Positions 1 to 8,268 of a stretch of 64,000 nt of DNA are shown piece by piece. The first letter of the stretch is position 1. The number at the start of each line of letters is the position of its first letter. This stretch comes from Psychrobacter sp. JB385 (GTDB lineage Bacteria > Pseudomonadota > Gammaproteobacteria > Pseudomonadales > Moraxellaceae): assembly GCF_900163785.1 (NCBI RefSeq), contig NZ_FUKN01000005.1:248001-312000 (forward strand). The letters are read 5' to 3'. Below the pieces are notes generated by a model that ran no database searches, was not told where the DNA came from, and worked only from the letters and a program-made list of their open reading frames with translations. Position numbers and translations under genes: made by a program.

Positions 1-138
1 TGCAGCGCCAATAAAAACTTCCATTTGCTCACGTACAACCGGCTGACCAATATATTCCGCCAATAATGCTGGGCGAATATTGGCGTCTGGAGCATCACTG
101 GCTCCTTCTAGCGGATTAATTAAACGATCTTGCATCAT
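1..138 (-). CDS. ruvB: Holliday junction branch migration ATPase RuvB (N-terminal part, cut by window edge)
   Basis: Only the first ~46 codons are present; the gene runs off the left edge. The visible protein (MQDRLINP..., then [25 protein letters not shown]) matches the RuvB N-terminus, where the IRP-x-L-x-EYIGQ block precedes the AAA+ core. RuvB is the hexameric motor that drives branch migration of Holliday junctions together with RuvA. Three in-frame ATG codons (ends at 150, 138 and 135) compete; none has a strong ribosome binding site, and 138 is chosen by the usual length of the family. It lies downstream of ruvA on the same strand, but a hairpin terminator at 238-264 separates the two, so ruvB probably has its own promoter. 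Confidence 0.88.
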   Translation of the reverse strand, partial: MMQDRLINPLEGASDAPDANIRPALLAEYIGQPVVREQMEVFIGAA

Positions 139-237
139 AAGTTTTATCATTATATTAAAAAAATTAAGTACCAAATAGCATAACCAAAGGCTACGAATAA
201 GTCATGCAAAACATCATAAAACCTTTACCAGAACGAA

Positions 238-264
238 AATAAGCGACATCTAATGTCGCTTATT
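238..264 (-). terminator. Hairpin terminator after ruvA
   Basis: Perfect 12-bp inverted repeat AATAAGCGACAT / ATGTCGCTTATT around a 3-nt loop. Read on the minus strand it is followed by TTTTCGTT, a short U-rich tail. It lies downstream of ruvA and upstream of ruvB. Confidence 0.6.
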
Positions 265-311
265 GGTTTGGTACTTACTGATAATGCTATACCCGATTTA
301 CTTTAAGAAGA

Positions 312-397
312 ATGTAGCAATGCTGATATAAATTTTTTGATGCCTCTGGAGTACAAAGCGTACAGCAAGCAAGGAGCATTTATACAGCAAGGCACAA
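312..397. repeat. Dispersed palindromic repeat, copy A
   Basis: It shares the core blocks TTTGATGCCTCTG and ACAGCAAGCAAG with the copies at 25059-25138 and 27073-27149. The flanks (GTAGCAATGCTGATATAAAT on the left, GCATTTATACAGCAAGGCAC on the right) are complementary to each other, so the element can fold into a hairpin. This is the most diverged of the three copies. Confidence 0.6.
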
Positions 398-453
398 TCT
401 CTATTTAATATCTTCTATATTGAATAGGCGTATCAGAATGGGTAAAAAAACAT

Positions 454-1074
454 TTAAAAGCCAGACAGTTGTTTCAGTGTGGCTTTTAAAAGCCCTTGAG
501 TATCAGCGAACACATCGCCATTACTTTTTGCCGCTTTGATGGCTTGTTGAGCTTCTCTTTCTTTATATCCCAAACTAATCAATGCGCCTTCTACCTCAGC
601 GACAATACTGCCTTCATGAGACATCGCGACAGGCTGATGCACAAACTCTAAAGAGGTATTATCAACTTCAATATTTTTAAGTTTGTCTTTGAGCTCAATA
701 AGTAAACGCTGTGCCGTTTTTTTACCGATACCTGGGATACGAGTCAAGGCTGTCTCTGACTCTTGTTCCACATGCATTTTGAGTTCAGCTGCGGACATTG
801 CAGAGAGCATTGCCAGCGCCATTTTTGCTCCGACCCCATTGATTTTAATTAACTGACGAAAAACATCGCGCTCTTTACGATCAATAAAACCAAACAGCAG
901 CTGCGCATCCTCACGAACGTGAAAATGCGTCCAAATACTGGCCTGTTCATTGAGATGCAACTGGCAAAATGATGGCAATGGCAATTCGATATCATAACCC
1001 ACACCAGAGGTCGTCATGATACAGGCCGTTGGTGCCATTAAGTATTGCACCTGTCCAGTAATCAGTCCAATCAT
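454..1074 (-). CDS. ruvA: Holliday junction DNA helicase subunit RuvA
   Basis: At 206 aa it has the standard RuvA length and architecture. There is an N-terminal OB-fold (residues ~1-64, starting MIGLITGQV), and two helix-hairpin-helix motifs (KINGVGAKMALAML near 75 and RIPGIGKKTAQRLLIELKDKL near 108) that grip the junction backbone. A linker (~135-155) leads to the C-terminal domain III (~156-206), which contacts RuvB. RuvA tetramers hold the four-way junction open for RuvB-driven migration and RuvC cleavage. ruvC is 16 kb away here. The gene ends before a hairpin terminator and then ruvB. Confidence 0.96.
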   Translation of the reverse strand: MIGLITGQVQYLMAPTACIMTTSGVGYDIELPLPSFCQLHLNEQASIWTHFHVREDAQLLFGFIDRKERDVFRQLIKINGVGAKMALAMLSAMSAAELKMHVEQESETALTRIPGIGKKTAQRLLIELKDKLKNIEVDNTSLEFVHQPVAMSHEGSIVAEVEGALISLGYKEREAQQAIKAAKSNGDVFADTQGLLKATLKQLSGF

Positions 1075-1154
1075 TACTACTACCTCTTATAAGGGTTATT
1101 ATAACTACGCCATGAGCTGTTATTTAATAAACAAACAGCTATTATCAGCATACA

Positions 1155-2192
1155 TTATTGATAAAAATTAACCATGCCTTCAAGGCTGATTGGGCGAATC
1201 TTATGGGCTTGACCTGCTGAACCAAACGCCTCAAAACGATTGGTGCAGATATCAGACATCGCGACCATAGACGCTTTGAAGTATTTACGTGGATCGAACT
1301 CGCTTGGATTTTCTGCTAGGAATTTACGAATAGCACCAGTTGACGCCAAACGCAAATCGGTATCGATGTTTACCTTACGTACGCCGTGTTTAATTGCTTC
1401 TACGATTTGCTCGACAGGTACGCCATAAGTTTCGCCGATAGCACCGCCATTCTCATTAATTACTTTTAGCCACTCTTGCGGCACTGATGATGAGCCATGC
1501 ATCACAAGGTGGGTATTAGGAATACGGGCATGGATTTCTTTTACGCGCTCAATAGATAAGATATCGCCTGTCGGTGGACGCGTGAACTTATAAGCACCAT
1601 GACTAGTACCGATCGCAATGGCTAATGCATCGACATTGGTGTCTTTTACAAATTGCTCAGCTTCATCAGCACTGGTCAACAGTTGATCGTGCTCCAATAC
1701 GCCTTCTGCGCCAGAGCCATCTTCTTCGCCTGCCATACCTGTTTCAAGACTTCCCAGACAGCCAATCTCACCTTCTACAGAAACGCCACAAGCATGTGCC
1801 ATCTTCACCACTTCACGGGTAACACTGGCATTATAATTATAATCCATTGGTGTTTTGCCGTCTTCGCCAAGCGAGCCGTCCATCATCACTGATGAAAAAC
1901 CAAGTTGGATTGAACGTTGGCAAATAGCAGGAGACATACCGTGATCTTGATGCATGACCACTGGTATATGTGGCCACTCTTCGATAGCAGCGATAATCAG
2001 ATGGCGCAAAAATGCAGATCCTGCGTAATTACGGGCACCAGCACTGGCTTGGACAATGACAGGTGAGTCACAAGCATCCGCAGCCATCATGATTGCACGC
2101 ATCTGCTCTAAATTATTGACATTAAAGGCAGGAACACCATAGTTGTGTTCAGCAGCATGATCTAGAAGTTGACGTAAGGATATTAAAGCCAT
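1155..2192 (-). CDS. fba: Class II fructose-1,6-bisphosphate aldolase
   Basis: The 345-aa protein is a zinc-dependent class II aldolase of the longer cbbA/Calvin-cycle subtype. It cleaves fructose-1,6-bisphosphate to dihydroxyacetone phosphate and glyceraldehyde-3-phosphate, and works in reverse in gluconeogenesis. The start [13 protein letters not shown] and PAFNVNN near residue 21 are typical. HQDHG at 81-85 supplies the catalytic Asp and a zinc His. VEGEIG, the LVMHGSSS loop and the KVNIDTDLR phosphate-binding segment follow in order. It is on the same strand as pgk, but a lipoprotein gene and a terminator lie between, so cotranscription is unlikely. Confidence 0.96.
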   Translation of the reverse strand: MALISLRQLLDHAAEHNYGVPAFNVNNLEQMRAIMMAADACDSPVIVQASAGARNYAGSAFLRHLIIAAIEEWPHIPVVMHQDHGMSPAICQRSIQLGFSSVMMDGSLGEDGKTPMDYNYNASVTREVVKMAHACGVSVEGEIGCLGSLETGMAGEEDGSGAEGVLEHDQLLTSADEAEQFVKDTNVDALAIAIGTSHGAYKFTRPPTGDILSIERVKEIHARIPNTHLVMHGSSSVPQEWLKVINENGGAIGETYGVPVEQIVEAIKHGVRKVNIDTDLRLASTGAIRKFLAENPSEFDPRKYFKASMVAMSDICTNRFEAFGSAGQAHKIRPISLEGMVNFYQ

Positions 2193-2633
2193 AAAACGCT
2201 CTCTGATTAAATTTTGAATAATGGGTTAAAAATAGCTTTTAAAACAACAGCTTTTGGAATGGAACCTGAGAATCACTAGCCCGAAACCTTTCACGTGATA
2301 ACCGTTAATGCGCAATAAGTCACGCACAGTTATGCTTCGTTTTTGGGATAAGCTATAAGGGGTTATTAGTGCGCGACAATTATAGCAAAAAATACGCAGT
2401 CTTCGTAGCCGTTGCCACACTATTTGTTTGACTGTCTATTTGCAGATGTATTTTTTACCGTATAAACCTTTTACTTAATAATAATAAGTAAAACTAAACA
2501 TTTGGCAATGCAAAAAGCCTTGGTAATCACCAAGGCTTTTCTAGTATTTTGAGGGCTTATAAGGAAATGAACGACCTTCATTGTGCTCTAGCAAATCATG
2601 GATCTGCGACTTGCTTGGTCATTCATTAAATAC
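2193..2633. other. Intergenic region upstream of fba
   Basis: This 441-bp gap holds the fba 5' region and a strong bidirectional terminator (2513-2540). A 64-codon minus-strand reading frame (2226-2420) has no recognisable domain and no good ribosome binding site, and I do not consider it a gene. Confidence 0.5.
2513..2540 (-). terminator. Rho-independent terminator after the Ala-rich lipoprotein gene
   Basis: Perfect 12-bp stem AAAAGCCTTGGT / ACCAAGGCTTTT with a 4-nt loop. Runs of A and T on the two sides make it usable on both strands; it most naturally ends the minus-strand lipoprotein transcript. Confidence 0.85.
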
Positions 2634-3020
2634 TTAGTACTGCTGCTCTGCTTCTACTGCATTTTCACTGGCTTTATTCTCAACAGCAGATGCGCCATCG
2701 GCAACCACTTCAGCAGTATTGGCAACAGCTTCATTTGCGCCTACCACAACCGCTTCACCAGTATTTGCTAGTGCATCGGTAGCATTAGCACCAGCAGTTT
2801 CAGCGCCTGCAGCAACTTCAGTACCTGCATCTTGTGCAGCCACTTCAGCTTCAGCAGCCGTCTCTTTAGTTTCAGCAGCAGCAGCGTCAGCGTTTGCAGC
2901 GGTATCATCGCCAGCAGACTCAACAGCAGCTTCAGCATTGTCTTCTGTTTGTTGGCTACAAGCAGTAACTGCGAAAGTACCAGCCAATACGCTAGCAAGT
3001 AACAAATGACGTTTTAACAT
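2634..3020 (-). CDS. Ala/Glu-rich low-complexity lipoprotein
   Basis: The start is set at the ATG ending at 3020, preceded by GAGAGG at good spacing; a frame extending to 3080 is not supported. The 128-aa product begins MLKRHLLLASVLAG and has a lipobox ending TAC at about residue 21, so it should be a lipid-anchored envelope protein. The mature part is almost entirely Ala, Glu, Asp, Thr, Val and Asn in loose, imperfect repeats of the type EAVAN-TAEVV and AAETKETAAEAE. That could form amphipathic helix or disorder. I recognise no catalytic domain. It is flanked by fba and pgk but has its own ribosome binding site and terminator. Function unknown. Confidence 0.78.
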   Translation of the reverse strand: MLKRHLLLASVLAGTFAVTACSQQTEDNAEAAVESAGDDTAANADAAAAETKETAAEAEVAAQDAGTEVAAGAETAGANATDALANTGEAVVVGANEAVANTAEVVADGASAVENKASENAVEAEQQY

Positions 3021-3278
3021 AATAAACCTCTCATCAATAAAGCATGTCAAAATACATGGTTGCGCTATTTTATAGAGCACCTATAAGACATGCAATCACA
3101 ATTTTCATTATAGAAACAAATAATTACTACTTAATAATAATCAATGACAAGCCACTTCTAAAACATTGACTCATCAGTTTTAAAATCAGCCTGTCACACA
3201 TTATTTTTATAGCCTAACTTAGATACTTCTCATCAACTGTACATCTAATGTTAATGAATGAAGAAATGCGTTAAAGAA

Positions 3279-4493
3279 TTATCCCGTGATTTGCAATGCT
3301 GCTACGGCTGGAAGTACTTTGCCTTCTACAAATTCTAGAAAAGCACCACCACCTGTAGACATGTAACTTACTCCGTCGGCTACCTGATATTTATCGATGG
3401 CAGCCAAAGTGTCACCGCCGCCCGCAATGGAGAAGGCTGCACTGTCTTTTACCGCTGAGGCCAGAATTCGCGTACCATTGCCAAAAGCATCTACTTCAAA
3501 GACACCGACTGGCCCATTCCACAAAATGGTTTTTGCATTAATGACAGCCTCAGCAAGCTGAGCGGCGCTTTCTGGTGCGATATCCAATATCATGTCATTA
3601 TCGCCAATCATATCGACAGACTTGATAGTAGCGGTTGCTTTTTGTAAAGAGCCAGTGAAATCATCAAAATTAATTTCATTTTTGTCGGCGACGACCACGT
3701 ACTCTGGCAATAAAATGTCAGTTTTGGTCATAATTTCACGAGCAGTATCAACCAAATCTGCTTCATAGAGAGAAGCACCAACCCCATGACCTTGAGCGGC
3801 TAAGAAAGTATTGGCAATGCCGCCACCAACGATAATCTGTGAGCAAACTTCTGCCAAACTGTGCAAAACTTCTAGCTTTGTAGATACTTTTGATCCACCA
3901 ACGATAGCAAGCATCGGTTGCGCAGGTGTTTCAAGCGCTAGGCTCAACGCATCAAGCTCAGCTGCCAGTAATGGGCCTGCGCAGACAGTTTTGTCAGCTT
4001 GGCGCATGGCTTGAGTGATACCTTCCGTTGACGCTTGCGCACGGTGCGCTGTACCAAAAGCATCCATGACAAATACATCGCACAAGTCGGCATATTTTTT
4101 GGCCAAAGTGGCATCGTTCTTCTTTTCACCTGTATTAAAGCGTACGTTTTCTAGCAGTACGACTTCGCCAGCTTTAATAGACACGCCTTGCGTTAGATAA
4201 TCGCGATTAAAACTGACGGGCGTCGATAACTGTGCTCCAAGTTTGTCCGTTAAATAATCTGCTACGGGTGCCAATGAATAAATCGTTTCAGGCGTGCCTT
4301 CCGTTGGACGTCCTAAATGCGAGCAAACAACAACAGCAGCGCCTTTTTCTAATGCCAATTTGATGGTAGGCAAACTTGCTTGCAGGCGTGCATCACTCGT
4401 GACTTTACCATCTTTAATAGGTACATTTAGGTCTTCTCGAATCAACACCACTTTATCCGTTAAGCTCAGCTCACTCATACGCAAAAAATTCAT
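3279..4493 (-). CDS. pgk: Phosphoglycerate kinase
   Basis: This 404-aa protein transfers phosphate between 1,3-bisphosphoglycerate and ADP in glycolysis and gluconeogenesis. Signatures run in the expected order. [10 protein letters not shown] lies near residue 16, and SHLGRP near 58 belongs to the substrate-binding N domain. [15 protein letters not shown] follows, then DAFGTAHR, the nucleotide-domain [12 protein letters not shown] near 200, and the C-terminal GGGDTLAAI and STGGGAFLE loops. The ATG is preceded by AGGAG. Length and motifs are complete. It is monocistronic by spacing. Confidence 0.97.
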   Translation of the reverse strand: MNFLRMSELSLTDKVVLIREDLNVPIKDGKVTSDARLQASLPTIKLALEKGAAVVVCSHLGRPTEGTPETIYSLAPVADYLTDKLGAQLSTPVSFNRDYLTQGVSIKAGEVVLLENVRFNTGEKKNDATLAKKYADLCDVFVMDAFGTAHRAQASTEGITQAMRQADKTVCAGPLLAAELDALSLALETPAQPMLAIVGGSKVSTKLEVLHSLAEVCSQIIVGGGIANTFLAAQGHGVGASLYEADLVDTAREIMTKTDILLPEYVVVADKNEINFDDFTGSLQKATATIKSVDMIGDNDMILDIAPESAAQLAEAVINAKTILWNGPVGVFEVDAFGNGTRILASAVKDSAAFSIAGGGDTLAAIDKYQVADGVSYMSTGGGAFLEFVEGKVLPAVAALQITG

Positions 4494-4970
4494 TACCTGC
4501 TCCTATTACATCAATCTATCGATTAATCTGTCTATTGAAAAACTAAAGTGACTATCACTACTAAAGTCGTTTTGTGAAAGGTGCTCATCAGCGCTTACTT
4601 ATCACACTCATATTACTCGCTGATCTCGCGAATTCTGTAGACTCTATCAACTCGTCTTGAAAAGTTTTATCGCTCATATCTATGCTTATATCACCCCTTT
4701 GCGAAAAGCGCTGATATTAAAGGCGCTGAACCAGCAAGAATTGGCGGCGATGTATTCTACCAGTTTTCTGTCAAGAGCCATAAAAAAACGTACGACAAAC
4801 TGCAGCCTCATTAGTTTTCGCACACTTTTTTATGCAAGTTATCCAGACAAAAACGTCATGAAAGGTTAACCTTGTCTTTAATCATCAGTAACATTTCGTG
4901 GTGGTACTTGCGAATGAAGCCCTTTATGATAAGCGAGTCAATAATAACAATAACCCATTAGGAGAGTACT
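4494..4970. other. Intergenic region between pgk and the zinc-finger gene
   Basis: The two flanking genes are divergent, so this 477-bp gap should hold both promoters. A 70-codon plus-strand frame (4657-4869) has no ribosome binding site I trust and no recognisable sequence. I see no RNA gene or clear repeat. Confidence 0.4.
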
Positions 4971-5300
4971 ATGAGCATTGACTTAGACCATGCCAAACAA
5001 AGCTTATTAACATTAAAAGAAGAGTATGAGACGCGAATTGATAAAATTGAAGATCACATTCAAAACCCACAAGATGACCTTAATGAACATTGGGAAGATC
5101 AAGCCATCTCTTATCGTCAAAACGATATGCGTCAAAATCTCAAAAGCGAGGCACAACAAAGCTTAATTTATGTCGAAAACGCTTTGAGCCGTATTGAAAA
5201 CGGTACTTATGGTGAATGCGAAGTATGCGGAGAGCCAATCGAAGAACAACGTTTGGAAGCTTTGCCATATGCTACTTTATGCATGGAGCATGCCGCGTAA
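4971..5300 (+). CDS. DksA/TraR-family C4-type zinc-finger protein
   Basis: The 109-aa protein starts at an ATG with AGGAG 7 nt upstream. The N-terminal ~80 residues are a charged predicted coiled coil. The C-terminus GECEVCGEPIEEQRLEALPYA then LCMEHAA is the DksA/TraR zinc-binding module, with the fourth ligand position apparently His (C-x2-C...C-x2-H) instead of Cys. Full DksA is ~150 aa with an Asp-containing coiled-coil tip, so this is a shorter paralogue of the TraR/YbiI kind. It may bind the RNA polymerase secondary channel, but that is inference. It is convergent with thiE, about 10 bp away. Confidence 0.85.
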   Translation: MSIDLDHAKQSLLTLKEEYETRIDKIEDHIQNPQDDLNEHWEDQAISYRQNDMRQNLKSEAQQSLIYVENALSRIENGTYGECEVCGEPIEEQRLEALPYATLCMEHAA

Positions 5301-5310
5301 GCTTAAATTA

Positions 5311-5976
5311 TCATACAGCAGGCGTTTTCCAATCTGAAAATGCCTGCTCCCATTGCTGACAACGATTAGCAATTTGCGTCACGGGCAAATCCATTATATC
5401 TCCTACGACTGCCACATAAGTGATTGGCAGACCTGCCAGCGCTGACACATTCTCTGCTGTAAGACCGCCTATAACGCATATCCCTACATTCTGCTGACAG
5501 CCATCCACCAGCTGCTGACGAGAAATAACATTTGCGTTTGGTTTGGTGGTAGAGGCAAATATTGCTCCCATTGCTGCATAAGTCGCACCATCGTTTCGCG
5601 CTTCTTTAACAAGATCTACGTCACCATGACAAGTACGACCAATGACTTGATTCGGAGCCAATTGCCGTTTGGCATCTTCAATATTGCCATCTTGCTGACC
5701 AAGATGTACCCCAACGCCAAGGGTTGCCGCCAACTCAATATCATCATTGATCACGACTGCGACGTTATAAGCGCGAGCCAAATCAACAATTTTAGAAGCT
5801 TCTTCATAGAGCCTCAATTTGCCATCTGGCAATGCCAATACCTGTTTGCGCCGAACTTGTAGTAATGCAATAAGACCTGTTGCCAGCGCTACTTCTAACT
5901 TCTGATAGAGAAGTTCAAACTCATCATCATTGGTCAGTAGATACAGCTTTGGCACAGTAAGCGTGATTTGAGTCAT
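5311..5976 (-). CDS. thiE: Thiamine-phosphate synthase
   Basis: The enzyme joins HMP pyrophosphate to the thiazole phosphate to give thiamine phosphate. The chosen start (MTQITLTVPKLYLLTND) has AAGGA 8 nt upstream; an alternative GTG at 6000 would add eight residues without a ribosome binding site. The ThiE barrel is visible in order: LLQVRRK near 40, INDDIELAATLGVGVHLGQQDG (pyrophosphate and Mg site), IGRTCH (in place of the usual GxSxH), AAMGAIFASTTKP, ICVIGGLT, and the phosphate loop YVAVVGDIM. Most family members have VS in the CIGGI and GVAVVSAI segments; the sequence here is a mild variant. About 221 aa, normal length. Confidence 0.9.
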   Translation of the reverse strand: MTQITLTVPKLYLLTNDDEFELLYQKLEVALATGLIALLQVRRKQVLALPDGKLRLYEEASKIVDLARAYNVAVVINDDIELAATLGVGVHLGQQDGNIEDAKRQLAPNQVIGRTCHGDVDLVKEARNDGATYAAMGAIFASTTKPNANVISRQQLVDGCQQNVGICVIGGLTAENVSALAGLPITYVAVVGDIMDLPVTQIANRCQQWEQAFSDWKTPAV

Positions 5977-6004
5977 ATAATGCATCCTTAATCTTGGCAC
6001 AATA

Positions 6005-6036
6005 AAAAAGCCGTTATATCCTATAACAGCCTTTTT
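6005..6036 (-). terminator. Terminator after the PBP7-type gene
   Basis: Imperfect inverted repeat (AAAAAGCCGTTATA / TATAACAGCCTTTTT, one bulge) followed on the minus strand by a T run. It sits between the end of the peptidase gene and the start of thiE. Confidence 0.65.
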
Positions 6037-6057
6037 ATTAACGTTGAGTCTGTGAAC

Positions 6058-7152
6058 TTATACAGTACGGCGAGTCGCTAAACTATTTAGGATATTTTTG
6101 GCATCGCCCCAACGCGTGGCTGAGCTGTTCGCCCCTAAAATCACGATAATCGCTGGACGATTATTCACACGTGTTTCCATAACGACGCAACGACCGGCTT
6201 CGTTGATAAAGCCTGTTTTTGAGATACCAATCGGGTAATCGCCAGCACGAACCAGCATACTAGTATTATTAGCTTTATAGGTACGGTTGCCATTAGAGTA
6301 ATTCGATACAAAGAAGTCATAACTCTTAGTGGTAGAGAAGCGACGAATGACATCATAATTACCAGCAGCACGTACCATTTTGACCAAATCATTCGATGAA
6401 GCCACATTACGCTTATCAAGACCAGTTGGATCACCAAAAAAAGCGGTAGTCATACCCAAGTCTTGCGCTTTACGGTTCATAGCCCGTATAAAGGCGTTAT
6501 AGCCACCTGGGTAGTGACGTGCCAACGTTTTGGCAGCTGGGTTTTCTGATTTCATCAATGCCATTAATAGTATTTCGGCACGATTCATACGATCGCCTGC
6601 TTTAAGATTCGAGCTGGCTCGCTTAGGGCCTACAAAATCTTCTGGATCAAGCGTGATCTCTTCACGCATATCAAGACCAGCATCTAACACTACCATAGCA
6701 GTCATTAATTTAGAAATACTCGCAATCGGACGTGCAATGTCAGCATCTTTTTCATAAATCGATTCACCCGTTTCAGCATCGATTACAGCCACACTACGCG
6801 AATCAGTACTGATCGGAATCATGTCGCTACTTCCGAATGCACCGCGGTACGTGGTGTTATAGCGATTGCTGGTATTGAAACTATTACTATTGCTGGCAAA
6901 ATTATTGCTATTAGCATTGGTGAGATTGGTCGTGCCATAGCCATTATCGACTTTCTTGATAGCAGAGCCGTTGGATTTATACATGATGTTGCGTGCTTCA
7001 GACAAGCTATCTGCCCCGCCCCAACTCATACGAGCACTAGAGCCAGTATCAGTGCTACCATTAATAGTAAGTGCGGCTTGTGCAACACTGCCCAAACTCA
7101 ATGAAATCATAGCAGCGATTAGCTGCTGTTTGGTTAATGGTAGTTGCTTCAT
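6058..7152 (-). CDS. pbpG: D-alanyl-D-alanine endopeptidase/carboxypeptidase, S11 family (PBP7-like)
   Basis: The start at 7152 has GGAGG four bases upstream, giving 364 aa; eight extra upstream codons are not supported. A signal peptide (MKQLPLTKQQ... ending SVAQA, ~27 aa) directs it to the periplasm. A Ser/Asn-rich linker covers ~residues 30-110. The penicillin-binding serine hydrolase core then shows S-I-S-K (SxxK, near 145), SEN (in place of SxN) and KTG in SKTGFINEAG. It should trim or cleave peptidoglycan cross-links. The Asn-rich linker is unusually long compared with E. coli PBP7. The gene is monocistronic, with its own terminator at 6005-6036. Confidence 0.88.
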   Translation of the reverse strand: MKQLPLTKQQLIAAMISLSLGSVAQAALTINGSTDTGSSARMSWGGADSLSEARNIMYKSNGSAIKKVDNGYGTTNLTNANSNNFASNSNSFNTSNRYNTTYRGAFGSSDMIPISTDSRSVAVIDAETGESIYEKDADIARPIASISKLMTAMVVLDAGLDMREEITLDPEDFVGPKRASSNLKAGDRMNRAEILLMALMKSENPAAKTLARHYPGGYNAFIRAMNRKAQDLGMTTAFFGDPTGLDKRNVASSNDLVKMVRAAGNYDVIRRFSTTKSYDFFVSNYSNGNRTYKANNTSMLVRAGDYPIGISKTGFINEAGRCVVMETRVNNRPAIIVILGANSSATRWGDAKNILNSLATRRTV

Positions 7153-7587
7153 TATGCCTCCTGCTTCCGTTACCACGTCAGTGACATACTTTCTGACGCC
7201 TAGAACGTACGTAGCGTTTATGGATGTGTTTGTAAGTACTCGTATAGAGTTTTGGTATTTTTAGTGTATCATGGTTTGAATTGATGTCTAATCTTCAAAG
7301 CCAATTTAGTAATTTATTTTGAACTAATTCAAACTTTGCTACAACTACTTTATATTATAGAAACATTGCTTCACATTTCAGCAATATATGCCCATTTTAA
7401 CCGCTATAATCATTCACTTTCTGTTATGTTAAAGAATGATATCTTTATAATCTATTAACATTACTTCACGTTTTCAAAAATTGAAACAATCATTTGGATG
7501 ACATAAATTTATCTATCATTCAGTATGTGTAACAACCTTGACTCTGACAAATAATATTCACTCTGACAAACAATAAAAGGCACAGTT
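7153..7587. other. Divergent promoter region of pbpG and the GacA-like gene
   Basis: 435 bp, AT-rich, without coding potential. It contains a short tandem duplication just before the regulator gene (CTCTGACAAATAATATTCA then CTCTGACAAACAATAAAAGG, 7542-7581). I see no defined operator. Confidence 0.4.
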
Positions 7588-8223
7588 ATGATTAAAGTAT
7601 TGGTAGTAGATGATCATGATTTGGTAAGAATGGGTATTAGCCGCATGTTGTCAGATAGTGCCGATATCGAAGTTGTAGGCGAAGCCGATAGTGGTGATAT
7701 GGCCATCAAACTTGCCAAGCAATTGCTTCCTGATGTGATTTTGCTGGATGTTAATATGCCCAATATTGGTGGTCTTGAAGCAACCAAACGTTTGATTCAA
7801 CTTGATTTGGGACTTAAAATATTGGCCGTGAGCAGTATGGCAGCTCAGCCATACCCTTCTATGCTCATCAAAGCGGGTGTTAATGGCTATATCACGAAAG
7901 GCACACCTTTAGATGAGATGATTAGAGCTGTCAAAAAGGTGTATAATGGCGGACGCTATTTTAGCCAAGATGTCGCTGAACAATTGGCAGATGTTTTATT
8001 GTCGGATAATGCAAACTCACCTTTTGACTTACTCAGTGATCGTGAAAAACAAGTCGCAATGATGGTGGTCAATTGTCAAAGTCCGCAGCAAATCGCCGAT
8101 CAACTGTTTGTCAGTGTAAAAACCATCAATACTTATCGCTATCGTATCTATGAAAAAGTTGGCGTTGATAGCGATGTTAAATTGACGCATTTGGCCATTC
8201 GCCATGGTTTGATTCAACCTTAG
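7588..8223 (+). CDS. gacA: NarL/LuxR-family response regulator, GacA/UvrY-like
   Basis: The 211-aa protein has a receiver domain (residues ~1-120) with the acidic pair in VVDDHD, phosphoacceptor Asp54 in ILLDVNMP and Lys in YITKGT. A LuxR-type helix-turn-helix (~145-205; LLSDREKQVAMMVV...VKTINTYRYRIYEKV) follows. Overall sequence and length match GacA/UvrY, which activates Csr/Rsm small RNAs in response to a BarA/GacS-type kinase. No such kinase is adjacent. The next gene, 45 bp downstream, is a PilS-type kinase that pairs with the following NtrC-type regulator, so GacA is probably only a neighbour. Confidence 0.85.
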   Translation: MIKVLVVDDHDLVRMGISRMLSDSADIEVVGEADSGDMAIKLAKQLLPDVILLDVNMPNIGGLEATKRLIQLDLGLKILAVSSMAAQPYPSMLIKAGVNGYITKGTPLDEMIRAVKKVYNGGRYFSQDVAEQLADVLLSDNANSPFDLLSDREKQVAMMVVNCQSPQQIADQLFVSVKTINTYRYRIYEKVGVDSDVKLTHLAIRHGLIQP

Positions 8224-8268
8224 CTTCCTCAATAATTCTCTTAGCCACTCTTCTATAACGGTTCAATT

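Larger units (their letters stand above)
151..453. other. ruvA-ruvB intergenic region
   Basis: This 303-bp gap carries a perfect 12-bp hairpin (238-264) and one copy of the dispersed palindromic repeat (about 312-397). I see no coding potential. In many gammaproteobacteria ruvA and ruvB are adjacent with little space, so this insertion of a terminator and a repeat is unusual. Confidence 0.6.

Noticed and set aside
2226..2420. 64-codon minus-strand reading frame upstream of fba
   Set aside because: No ribosome binding site, no domain, Arg/Cys-rich composition unlike a real protein; it overlaps the fba promoter region.
2719..3009. 96-codon plus-strand frame opposite the lipoprotein gene
   Set aside because: It is the antisense image of the Ala-rich repeat; the minus-strand frame has the lipobox and ribosome binding site.
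4657..4869. 70-codon plus-strand frame between pgk and the zinc-finger gene
   Set aside because: No ribosome binding site and no recognisable sequence; it lies in a divergent promoter region.
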